NCBI GenBank assembly: GCA_943735955.1
Contig: OX030955.1
Coordinates: 8,561,269 to 8,625,268, forward strand
Source: Piscicola geometra
Taxonomy: Eukaryota > Annelida > Clitellata > Hirudinida > Piscicolidae
DNA length: 64,000 nucleotides
Direction of reading: 5' to 3'
This document shows positions 1 through 10,900 of this stretch, in pieces. Within the stretch, counting starts at the first letter, position 1, and each line of letters opens with the position of its first letter. Made by a program: the position numbers and the translations under genes. The notes beneath the pieces were generated by a model. The model was not told where the DNA came from and searched no databases. It saw only the letters and a list, made by a program, of their open reading frames with translations.

Positions 1-3000
1 GGTGGGCGCGCAAATGAGGAGGTTCTCGTTCGAGAGGGAGGCAGCGTGGAAGACCATCGACTGGATCAGGTTCAGGCGCTTGACACCCTGGAAGACCCGT
101 TGACTCACCTGTTGATGCATTGATCGAGTCAATGCGTGAATCAGTCGGTGCATGCGTGCATGATGGGTGCGTGCGTTGAGGTGATTATAAAGTGGTGGAA
201 GTAATACTTTCAATGATTCATTTATGCGTTTATACACACACCCATACACACATCCGTGCATACATCCATTCAAAACCCCATTATACATCCATGCACCCAT
301 GTATACACCCATGTATACACCCATGTATACAACCATGCACACACCCATGCACACACCCATGCGCACATCCACCAACCTCATCCAGCTCGGAGTAGAGGAC
401 GAAGTTGTCTTTGGAGGTGGACCTGGTGGACGTTGAGGCTGTTAGATGCACCTTCTCGTACTTCTCGTTGTCCACCCTCTTCACTCCTTCCGGCAGCATC
501 AGCTGTTGATGATGATGATGCTGATGATGATGATTTTGATGATGATGATGATGTTGATGATGTTGTTGATGATGATGATGTTGATGATGATGATGTTGAT
601 GATGATGATGTTGATGATGATGATGTTGATGATGATGATGTTGATGATGATGATGTTGATGATGATGATGATGGTGATGATGATGCATATTTATATTGCA
701 CCATTATTTATTCAGAGCCTTCTATTGTTGCAATGCACGCATGAGAAAATGAATTTCTTGGTAGATTTCCTACCCTTAAACTACTCCTTATTGCCATTCA
801 GCATCTCGACCATCATGTATTATGGCTATTCGCCATTACTCAGAAACTATTCCCTCCTCACCTGTCCCTCTTCTCATCCTCCCTCACCCCTCCCTTCCAC
901 TCCTCTACGCCCCTCTCTTCCATTTCTCTCTCTCCTCCACCTCAACACCACACCATCCACCTTGCATCCGGCAATGAAGCCAGTGGTGGAAGTGGTCGTT
1001 TTGAGGGAGTCGAAGACATAGGGGTAGTTGACTTGTTCAGGTACAACTCTACTGCTGCTGCTGCTGCTGCTCATCAAGGGTTTCCTGGCCACTAACTGCG
1101 CCTCTCTAGGCGTGCGTGATGGGCGTAGGGGTGCATGATGGGTGGTTTGTAGGGGTGCATGATGGGTGGTTTGTAGGGGTGCATGATGGGGGTGCATGTT
1201 GGGTGGTTTGTAGGGGTGCATGATGGGGGGCAGAATGGGTGGTTTGTGGGGGCAGTTTGTGCTAAATGATGGGATGGATTGTGGTGGATGATGGGATGAA
1301 GAATGGGTGGTTTGTGGTGGATGATGGGATGAATAATGGGTGGTTTGTGGTGGATGATACCAAACAGTAGACTAAAATAAAACACAGTAGAATTAAGCAA
1401 AACATAGTAAAATAAAGTACAACAAAAAGAAGAATACAGACCGCTTGAGTTTGAGGGTTTCGAACACGAGAGCTTGGGGGTCGCCTGCCTTGTCCGCCTT
1501 CCTGAGCACCTTCTTCTCCTGCTTCCGCAGTCTCTTCATCGCCTCCACCTGCGCACTGCTCTATCGTCGTCGTCGTCGTCGTCATCGTCGTCATCGTCGT
1601 CGTCGTCATCGTCGTCATTGTCGTGGTGGGGGTGGTTCAAGTTAGTGGTAGTAGTAGTAGTAGGTGCTTTTAGTATTAGTTGTTTGGGATGGTAGTAGTT
1701 GTAGGTGGTGGTGGTAGAAGTAGCTGTAGGTGGGAATATTAGTAACATCATCATCATCATCATCATTATCATCATCATCATCATATTAGCTTTCTATTTC
1801 AATGCAAGAGATTGAACACCTGCACTGTAACTTGTCTCGGGTACTGGCACTTGCCTGCGCCTGCGATCATGTGGTGTTGTTGTGTGGTGTTTATGTGTTC
1901 ATGTGGTAATGGTGTTATGTGTGTTCATATTGTGCGTGTTGTGAGTGTTCATTTGATGTGTGGAATGGTAGTGTGTGGTGTCTTGAATACCTGAAGACTT
2001 TAAAACTCCCTATAAGAAATACAATCGAATGTGTTTGACACCTTGCATCTTGGTCTCTTCCTTCAGCCTCAGCATCTCATCCAAGATGCCACTCACTCCA
2101 TCCCCACAGATCTCTCTAATCTGCAGTGGAAGTTTTTTCTTTATATGTGTGCATGCTTTGGGATGCTGAAAATCATTTGTAATAAATTAATTAAAAGTTA
2201 TTTTTAAATTGATTAATTTGTTATTCAAAATCTTTATATAGCCTCACCTTCTGCTTGGTTTCGTTTGGAGACTTGTTTGACAGCACCAGGTCGACAATCA
2301 CCCTGCGGAACTCCTCAAAGTCGTACTCAACACTCAAACTCTCCAGCAGACGCATCACAAACACCTCCAGCCTTTCCTCCACTGACTCCTTCTCCTCCTC
2401 CTTCCTTCTTCCTTCCTCCCCTTCCACCACTCCACAAAGAGGGAACACATCTGGATTACGTTTCTCAATGGCTTTGAATGCTATATTGTGACCGAATTGT
2501 TTTGCGTTAGAACCGAGTGTTTCTCTCATTTTATTCCTAACTTTAACGAGTGCCTCAAAGTCTAAGCTGCTTAAATACTCCATCGTGAAGTCTCTCAGAG
2601 ATTGCACTTCATCCACACCGAGACACTCCCTCAAGGCGGCATCTCTCTCAGACTGGTCCCTGCAGTTGCCCCTCACATCCAGCATCACCTGCAACACCTC
2701 CATGCAAGCCTCTCTGACCACCTCGTCAGAGCACCCGCTCCTTACTGTAGTCAGTATTGAAACATTTATGCAAATGTTTCACCTGGTTACCAATTTAATT
2801 AATTAAAAACTCCTTATGGATTTTACTATTAATTACGATTATAATATAAAGTTTATAGTATAAACTTATATATAAATGGAAATTTTGTTTTACAAAATAA
2901 ATCTACAGTAAATTCAGAAGCACTCACTAGTCTTTCTGACATGATCCAGTAGCAGACTGTAGGAAGACTTGTTCAAGACCTGGAATTCTTTCAGAAAGAG

Positions 3001-3114
3001 TGCACTTATCTCTTCATCACCTACTTGCTTACCAGAGTTGTGACTGGATTCGTTTGTGAGAATGTTGAGTTGCCTCAAAGCTGTGGAAAACCTTCCGACA
3101 CCTGAAAGATCCAT
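1..3114 (-). CDS. ASCC3: ASCC3 helicase, N-terminal half (partial at window edge)
   Basis: Activating signal cointegrator 1 complex subunit 3 is a large Ski2-like DNA/RNA helicase that acts in alkylation repair and in splitting collided ribosomes. Only the N-terminal part lies in the window. Exons in transcript order are 3114-2928 (ATG at 3114), 2744-2248, 2120-2042, 1548-1442, 1105-961, 502-377 and 108-1 (continues off the edge). Diagnostic stretches are VNYPYVFDS, then LMLPEGVKR, then KRLNLIQS and ENLLICAPT, which lead into the first helicase Walker A motif just outside the window. Human ASCC3 has the same order (YPHVYDS, MILPEGIQR, KRLNRIQS, MLICAPTGAGKT). Most junctions keep frame. The junction 2042 to 1548 does not with the best donor (phase 1 into phase 0), so a small exon is missing or the donor differs (GTGAGT at 2096-2091 is an alternative). 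SNRNP200 was considered and fits less well. Confidence 0.9.
507..690. repeat. (GAT)n-type microsatellite in ASCC3 intron
   Basis: About 180 bp of GAT/GTT units ends within a few bases of the acceptor of the ASCC3 exon 502-377. It is intronic. Long apparent open frames of poly-Asp, poly-Met or poly-His here are artefacts of the repeat. Confidence 0.9.
1110..1360. repeat. Minisatellite in ASCC3 intron
   Basis: This is a tandem array of about 24 bp units built on GGGGTGCATGATGGGTGG, drifting into GGTTTGTGGTGGATGATGGG. It fills the intron upstream of the ASCC3 exon 1105-961, so the transcript is C/A-rich up to the acceptor. Confidence 0.85.
1563..1618. repeat. (CGT/CAT)n microsatellite in ASCC3 intron
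   Basis: Short trinucleotide array next to the acceptor of the ASCC3 exon 1548-1442. Further GTA/GGT and CAT repeats continue to about 1785. The rest of the intron to 2041 shows nothing recognisable. Confidence 0.75.
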
Positions 3115-4035
3115 AATTACACAACTTCTTGCGATAAAGTATCACTTTTAAACGTGTACTTTTAAACTGAAATTTTCATTAAAAGAAATAATTAATTTGA
3201 AGAATTAATTAATGTTCAAAAAAATGTTTTACTGGATTGATTTTAAATATAAAAAAACTTTTTATCTGCGAGATGATGATAATGATGGTGATGATGATTA
3301 TCATGATATGATGATGATCGTGATGTCTATTTATAAAGCGCCAAGGCATCCTAGCGATCTAAGATAAATCACCAGCAGACATGATGTTTAATAACAGAAA
3401 AATGAGAAAAAATTGTAGAAAGCAACAAATCAATTTTTTCTTGTCATTCATAGATATGACTTGAGAAACTGACCTTGTCACCAGGGATGAACTCACCGAA
3501 ACTTTTGAGTGGGATCCATTATTTCGGTGACAAAATGAAAATCACCTCCCTTGCACTCTACTGAAGAACAACAACTGTTGGCAAAATTCACATAAACCTG
3601 AATGATGAGGTTGAGGCCAATTTTGTCGAGTGGATGCATTAATTCACTTGCTTTTATAAATATCTAATTTCCGCCTGAACCTTCTTCATTAGACAATGTC
3701 ACTCATTCGAGAGTAAGAAAGGTTGAAAACAATGGAAAAATTGTTGTTTTCTAAATTGTGGCCGCTTTAAATCTCGACTTAGATGCAACAACCTAGCAGG
3801 TTCAAGGTAGTTTCAGATGCATTCATTGAAGCGCGTCTCAACATTAAAGTTGTTCCAATATTTCTAAAAACTTAGTGAGAAATTTGAACAATAACGTTCT
3901 TTTCTCAAAATGAAACGCTGCCCACACTTTCCCACACATATCACCCTGTTCCACTTGTTTGCAGTGTCATCGATCGCTGGTTGCTAGGCAACGCAGGCAT
4001 TATATGACGACATACGCGTCACCAGCTTGTGAAAA
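3115..4035. other. Divergent intergenic region between ASCC3 and the K2P channel
   Basis: About 920 bp separate the two divergent start codons, so both promoters should lie here. Positions 3322-3365 resemble the 3' end of the tRNA-like SINE seen at 6330 (tatttataaagcgccaaggc). An X-box palindrome is at 3980-3992. I see no TATA box that I would trust. Confidence 0.6.
3980..3992. promoter_or_regulatory. RFX X-box palindrome
   Basis: GTTGCTAGGCAAC is a perfect 5 bp inverted repeat with a 3 bp centre and matches the RFX-family X-box consensus. Its last base lies 44 bp before the ATG of the potassium channel. RFX factors bind such sites near the start of ciliary and neuronal genes. Function is inferred from motif and position only. 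Confidence 0.6.
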
Positions 4036-5312
4036 ATGTCTTCTGAGGCGACAAGTATGCGTTCCAACGTGAAGGAGGGCTTCATTCTCTCGCTGAAGTT
4101 CATCGTGCCAAAAGTGGTCCTCATACTGACGGTGACCCTCTACGCCTTCGCAGGTGGCTTTATCTTCCGGCACCTCGAGTCGACCAACGAGAAGCAGGAG
4201 TGTTTCGAGACGATGGCCAAGTACTTGCCCATGGTCAACGACACGGTGGACCATATCTGGTCGACCATCTCCAGCTACAGGAACCCTGGAGACGCCCACT
4301 CTGCAGTGGCAGACTTCCAGAAGCAGCTGTCCGCTTTTCGTGACAGAACCCTCTCCATCGGCTACACGGGCACCGACTGCGCCATGCTGGGTCACGTGAA
4401 CGGCACAGCACTCAAGTGGTCCCTCTCAGGCGCTGTCTTCTTCTCCGTCACCGTCTTCACCACCGTAGGTTCGTTCGTTGGTCCATCGATTCTATTTGTA
4501 TCTTTGGTAGGCGCCATTATAATTGTCTTTTATATTCATAACCAGAATGATCTTGAAGTTCGATTGGTTTACGCGACTTTAATAATATTCCTCGTTATAT
4601 TTTATTTTTATATTTTAATAAAGATATCAATTTGTATAATCAATTGTCATCAAACAAAAAGTTTAAAAATAGAAATTGAACGGCCCTCGCAGGCTACGGC
4701 AACATCGCTCCGAAGACGACGTGGGGTCGTCTGGTGTGCATCGCATACGCCATCTTGGGCATCCCGCTGATGCTGCTGACGCTGGCCAGCATCGGCGAGA
4801 TCATGGCAAACATCTTCCGCTACACGTACCTGAACGTCTGCTGCTGTGGCATTCTCAAGTACTGCCACCAGAAGGATAAGCCCCTCGACATGCCACAGAC
4901 TTGTGTGCAGTATGATGACGATGATGAGCAAGTGATGCTGGTTGCAGAGGAGGAAGATGAACTCGACAAGTTGAGTGTGCCCATCACGGTGACCCTCTTC
5001 CTGCTGGCGAGTTACCTCTTCCTGGGCGCCCTGCTCTTCGCCGTGTGGATCGAGTTGTCGTGGATGGATGCCGCCTACTTCAGCTTCATCACTTTCTCCA
5101 CCATCGGCTTCGGAGACATCGTGCCTGGCACAAACCTCAAGGACACCAACGCGCAGCTGCAGACCATTGGGACTGCCATCTACATGCTCATCGGCATGGC
5201 GACCCTCTCGATGGCCTTCAACCTGATGCAGGAAGAGGTGGTCGAGAAACTCAACTGGCTAGGAGAGAAGGTCAAGTCGCTCAAGAAGGATGGTCGCGTC
5301 AAGAACGACTGA
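4036..5312 (+). CDS. Two-pore-domain (K2P) potassium channel
   Basis: This is a leak potassium channel of the K2P/TWIK-TRESK superfamily, predicted in the plasma membrane as a dimer of two-pore subunits. Two exons, 4036-4468 and 4693-5312, join in frame (GTA G + GC TAC) to give 350 residues. TM1 is about residues 23-46. The extracellular cap (about 47-125) has a possible N-glycosylation site at N122. Pore 1 has the filter TTVGYGN (142-148). TM2 is about 159-180, followed by an acidic cytosolic loop (about 195-238). TM3 is about 241-262, pore 2 has STIGFGD (280-286), and TM4 is about 303-322. A short lysine-rich tail ends at 350. The single intron cuts the first filter glycine codon. Both filters are intact. 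Family is certain; the exact KCNK subtype is not, though the AYAILGIPLMLL segment is TWIK/TRESK-like. Confidence 0.95.
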
Positions 5313-5453
5313 GTTCTTGCTGAAACACAAATTTTCATTTTCTAACCCTTGACAGACTGCATTACCGGCTCATTCAGATGCTTGAATATTGTTTTTTTTT
5401 AAATGATATTTTTATCGAAATTTACGGAAGTTTTCTTCCTTTTTATTTCACGA

Positions 5454-5459
5454 AATAAA
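5454..5459 (+). terminator. Candidate poly(A) signal of the K2P gene
   Basis: AATAAA lies 142 bp after the stop codon and is the first canonical signal downstream on this strand. Confidence 0.55.
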
Positions 5460-6325
5460 TTAAAAACAAGAGATTTTATTCTAGGTAAGAATATATGAAA
5501 CATGATCGGTAGTGATGCAAGATTACATGCAAACATATCAAAGTGGCCTTCCAAGTCTACAAAACAAGATGCAGACAGACGCAGACAAGCAACAAGCGTG
5601 ATGTGCAACACTCAAGCTTGGCAAACGTGAAGCAGCCCCACTGGCAACAGTCGCTTCAAAAGCTGCAAGATCGTCGTTGGCAGCCCATGAGTCAGCAACA
5701 CTTAAATTACTTACTTGAGGCCATTTCATCCCATCATCACTATCAACAACTTCAACTTCAGCATCATCATCATCAACACAATGCATGATTGGTCGGGCCA
5801 GCTTCAAGGTTGCAACGAAGGTTGCGGCAACGATAAGCTAACGTTTCCAATTCGAAAAAAAGAAGAAATTAATCGTCTGCAACATTGATGGTCTAATATA
5901 ATAATATATTATAATGAAAAATATATAAAATAAATTAATGAGGCGTACATCCCAAATGCCCACAAAGTTCATTACTCAAGCCAAATAAACAGTTGTCTTT
6001 CTCTGAAATAAAAGTAGCAGTTGATCAGGTCCTTGGATGATATAGCGCCTCGTTGACATAAATAAATATCATCATCAAGACGTCCACAAAGGAAAAGCTT
6101 CGCCAGCTCGGAGAGTGGTAGGAAAGGTCATACGAATGGTAGTTATATGTACACCTCGTATGTGTGTGTGTGTGTATATGTTGTGTCTGTGTGTATGTAT
6201 GTGCGGAGTAGAGTGGTGGGGGATTGATGTGGTGGTAGTGGAGAGAGTGATGGTGCATTGTAGATTACTGAAGTGTCGTTTGATCATCAAGGGAATCTGG
6301 TGATGAAAAAATAATAAATAAATAA
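5460..6325. other. Intergenic sequence after the K2P gene
   Basis: No gene is supported. A short CAT repeat at 5765-5785, a TG-rich stretch at 6160-6200 and the motif tatagcgcc at about 6040 (a SINE/LINE tail remnant) are the only structures seen. Confidence 0.5.
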
Positions 6326-6329
6326 ATAA

Positions 6330-6495
6330 TGCCTATTTATAAGGCGCCAAGGCACGCAACTGAGGAGCCACTCACACGACATACGTGGTGAAACACCGCA
6401 TCATATACACTAGGCACATGATAGCTCATCGTTAGCTGAGCAGGGATTCGAACTGGCGTAGGTTCGACGACTTTACTATCTAAGCCAACCCACCT
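6330..6495 (-). mobile_element. tRNA-derived SINE
   Basis: On the minus strand a pol III A-box-like segment (TGGCTTAGATAGTA) is followed by a B box (GTTCGAATCCC), then a body with ATATGATGCGGTGTTT and a 3' end ...GGCGCCTTATAAATAGG plus an AT-rich tail. The tRNA arms do not pair, so it is not a functional tRNA gene. A second copy of the same family is at 6885-7050 on the other strand. Confidence 0.75.
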
Positions 6496-6884
6496 CGTCA
6501 CGATTGCAGAAGATGAAGGGAGGGGAAGGAATGAAGGGCCTATTGTTCAATCGACAGCAGTACTACCAAGGATGGACGTGAGTAGGACGTATAGTTCAAA
6601 GTAAGGTAAGTGGAAAGGTTTTCGCACTTAGAATGATTCAGGACTGTACAGTTTCAATAATCTAATCAATTAACAAAAGCATAGTTTCAGAATATCAAAG
6701 TTTCAGGGCTTTGGAATTTTAAGGAAGGTGGAGTGTTCCAGTTGAGGAGTGCTGTCCGATGTGTGCGTTGATAGCGGCCTCGACGAGTTAGTTGCGGTCA
6801 ACTCTATGCACGGCAGTCCGCCTCCACCTCACCGGCGGGTGTGCCTTCGTTTGGGTGAGGCGCAAACGGTGTAATTACAATTTT

Positions 6885-7050
6885 TTGCGAAGTGGGGATG
6901 GCTTAGATGGTAGACGTCGGAGTTGCCTGTTCGAATCCCTGACAAGCAACCGTGAACTATCATAGCGTATATGATGCGGTGTTTGCGACGTATGCATTGG
7001 AAGCCATGGCGCATAAGAACCATGGTTCCTAGGGAATAATATAAACCAAT
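6885..7050 (+). mobile_element. tRNA-derived SINE, second copy
   Basis: Plus-strand A box (TGGCTTAGATGGTAGAC) and B box (GTTCGAATCCC), then the same body (ATATGATGCGGTGTTT) as the copy at 6330-6495. The two copies face in opposite directions about 400 bp apart. The sequence between them (6500-6880) has no recognised gene. Confidence 0.75.
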
Positions 7051-7084
7051 AAACCAAAAAAAAAGATGAACGAAGTTAGATGGG

Positions 7085-7432
7085 TGGATGGATAAATGAA
7101 TGTATGGATGGATAAATGGATGGATTTATGGATGGATAAATTGATAGATTTATGGATGGATAAATTGATAGATTTATGGATGGATAAATTGATAGATTTA
7201 TGGATGGATAAATTGATAGATTTATGGATGGATAAATTGATAGATTTATGGATGGATAAATTGATAGATTTATGGATGGATAAATTGATAGATTTATGGA
7301 TGGATAAATTGATAGATTTATGGATGGATAAATTGATAGATTTATGGATGGATAAATTGATAGATTTATGGATGGATAAATTGATAGATTTATGGATGGA
7401 TAAATTGATAGATTTATGGATAAATGGATTGG
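7085..7432. repeat. 24-bp minisatellite
   Basis: About 13 near-identical 24 bp copies of a unit starting GATTTATGGATGGATAAATT. The unit length is a multiple of three, so it reads open in several frames (period-8 peptide DLWMDKLI), but nothing suggests translation. Confidence 0.95.
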
Positions 7433-7463
7433 TGAGTAGGCGGATAAATAAATGGATTGATGA

Positions 7464-7633
<170 letters not shown>

Positions 7634-7984
7634 GAAACAACTCGACATAGCATGCAAGGACATGCGCAATAGAATGAAATAATCGCAGCAAAAAACTGAA
7701 AGTCGTGTGAACTGAGGCTGGTAACATGCCAACATGTGAGAACTAAACAGACGCTAACAAAGTGCACGCAAACAACCGCCACGTGACCCCCCAATTCAAT
7801 TCAGATAACTTCTCACAATCCATCTACGCCGCCATAACAACGGCATCATTACTTCGCTGGCACGATGCACTTCCCATGCAAAACCAAAGTATAAAAGTGC
7901 GAGACTACCGCATCAACCAAGGAGAACTGAGGGCTGATGGAGAACTGAAGAGGAGGATGAAGAGGAAGAGGAGGGACATGGCAG

Positions 7985-10900
7985 TCAATGCAGGAAGTCA
8001 TGCAGGGGCATACCGTTGGCGAGCAACAAAGCCTTGTTCTCGTGCATGTTGATAGCCAGACTCGACGAGGCCAGAGTGCCTATCGACGAGATCGCGATCG
8101 TCGTCTGGAGTTGTTGCTGCTGTTGTTGCTGCTGCTGTTGTTGCTGCTGCTGTTGTTGTTGCTGTTGTTGTTGCATGTAGACAGCTGTCTGGCTAGCTAG
8201 GAGAGTAGTGTCAAAGTTCTTGACCTTTTTGTTGGCCTACGTGGTAATGATAATGATGATGATAATAAAGACAACTCAGAAAACGCCAAGGAACAACTAA
8301 AACAAAAAAATTAACAAAACAACAACCACAACCACAAAATCTGCCACAACAACAAAAACCACAAAATCTGCCACCACAACCACAAAATCTGCCACAACAA
8401 CAACAACCGCATCTACAACAACTACTACTACTACTAAGACGAGCACACACCAGGTTGTATCCCTTGATGGCTTCGGCGTACTTCAGCTTCTCCTGGTCTG
8501 CCAGCTTCTGGTAAGGCAACTTGTCCACCACTGTCATCTTCCTCCACTCCTCTCCAGCTGTGTACGTGTGTGTGTATTTATGTGAGTGTATTTATGTGTG
8601 TCAAGATTTTTATATATGCCTTTTGAAATAAATGTGACAAATATGCCTGATAATTTATTTATGCAGTATAGAAACACTACAAACCCCTAAACAATGTCAC
8701 ACAGAATTACAAAGCACCACAAAGCACAACACACACACACACGAAAACACACACACACACACACGGACACACACACACACAAATATACACACGGACAAAC
8801 CAGCTCTGAGCAAGTCCTTGTTCTCAGCAAAGCGACTCTTCATCTGGGCCCTGAAGTCGAGCAGCCAGATGATGTAGGCAGACCTCGCCCTCTTCGGCTT
8901 GCCCCCCTTGCCCGTCATCGTGCCCACCTGCGTGGAAGGTTGAGTGGTCAGGTGGGTGGGTGGGTGGGTGAATTTATTCAGTCAAAACACCCTCAGAAAC
9001 AGTTTAGAGACTCGACACCCTTAGAAGACTTTCACAAAAACATCAAAGTCAAAACGGACTTGAAAACAATACGGCAAAACTCACTTCTGACTTGATGGAG
9101 AGGGAGGGGATAGTGATGGCAGCGGGGGCGTTGATGATCTGCATGGCCTCAGTGTAGGTGGCTCGGTAGGAGGTGCGAGGGTCCGGAGGTGGTGGCGGGA
9201 AGGACTGCTGTACGAATGGGTGAGTGACTGATGCTGTGGTTGCTATGCAGTGACTGAATTTTATATGGTCCGTTATTAAAAGATTTTTGGCATTCGGCTT
9301 CATCCCTCTAACCGAGTTGAAGCCCTTCATGGCCTCTCCATATTTGATCTTCTCCTGCTCAGCCAGCTTCGAGTAGGGACTCTTGTCTTGCACCGTCATC
9401 TTCCTCCACTCCTCGCCAGCTGTGTGCGTGTGTTTGTGTGTGTCCAGGTTTTTGTGGTGCTACTACTGTCGCTGTTTGTCTTAATCGCTTTATTTGTATG
9501 CTTTCTATTTTAAATTTTGCGTTAATTAATAGAAAATTGCATCAACAACATAAATAACCAAAACTAGAACAAAATAAGCCACAAAAAAAAAAAAAAAACC
9601 ACAACTGTATCAACAACAAAAAAACAACCAAAGAACAGCAGCAACAACAAGGAGGACTGACCAGCTCTGAGGAGTTCCTTGTTGGAGACGAAGCGACTCT
9701 TGACTTGCGCCCTGAAGTCGAGCAGCCAGATGATGTACGCAGACCTCGGCCTCTTCGGCCTCACCGAGTCCTTGTTCACGTACACGTTGCGCTGCTGTTG
9801 TTGCTGTTGTGAGTGGTGGTGTTGTTGTTGTTGTTGTTGTGGTTGTTTAATGGGGGTTGTAGTGTTTTCACAGGGTGCTGTTATTATGTGGTGAAATGTT
9901 GGCGTGAAGATGGTGTAATATTGATGTCGTTTTTTGAGTACTAATGTTGATGTGGCTGTTTTTGTGGTTGTTGTGTTGTTTCCTTTCTTTTCTTGTGTAC
10001 TTGTTAAAGGAGATTTGTCGGAGGTATGAATAATTGATGCAAACATCATGATCATCATCATCAGCAACAGTTTAAACAGTTTGTGTTAGTGAAGTGAAGT
10101 CAATAATGAAAAAACGAAATGCATAAAACTTAAAACTTAAAAAGGGCTAACAAAAGATGTGAAAGCAGGGCAGCTGAAGTTATCAATATTCATTAAATTC
10201 ATAATAAAATTAAATAGTATTAATTATAAGATGTATGCTTATGTATATATGATTGAAGGGAAGGAACTCAGGGGACGGACATGCGCGAGACTAACAGCGT
10301 TGTATCCCTTGAGCGCCTCTCCGTAGCGCATCTTCTCTTGCTGCGCCAGTTGGTCGTAGGGCAGCTTGTCCTCAGGTGTCATCTTCCGCCATGCCTCCCC
10401 AGCTGTTCGTGATGGGTGGGGGTGTTCATGATGGGGGTGGGGTGTGTTCGTGATGGGGGTGGGGTGTGTTCGTGATGGGGGTGTTGGTGTGTTCATGATG
10501 GGGGGTGTTGGTGGGTGGGGTGTAGGTATGTGGTTGGATAGTATGATATGGCATGGCGTTGGATGTGTTGGTTGTTGTGTAGTGGTAATTTGTTTAAGTG
10601 TTGTGTTTTTGGTTATATGGAAGTATGATGGAAAAGTTGTCTAATGGGTAAGGTGGTTGTGTAGTGGTGGATCGATTGGTTTGGTGGTGGAAGTAGTTGT
10701 GTAGTGGTGTGGTGGTGGATGGAGTGGTAGTGTTGGGATGAAGTCGGTGGTTGTAAGATAGCGATAAAGATGCTACTGTGGCAAGGAGGGCAAGTTATTT
10801 TAATTTCACTAAAAAGTGCCAAACTGACCAGCCCTGAGGAGTTCCTTGTGTTCCGAGTACCTGCTCTTCATCTGCGCCCTGTAGATTCGTTCTTTTCATT

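Noticed and set aside
1..108. SNRNP200 (Brr2) instead of ASCC3
   Set aside because: KRLNLIQS and LMLPEGVKR fit ASCC3 better than the Brr2 forms (KTLNRIQS, LLLPDGS), and the N-terminal exons resemble ASCC3.
6885..6960. tRNA gene with A and B boxes
   Set aside because: The acceptor and T-stem positions do not base-pair and a second rearranged copy exists at 6330-6495, so it is a tRNA-derived SINE.
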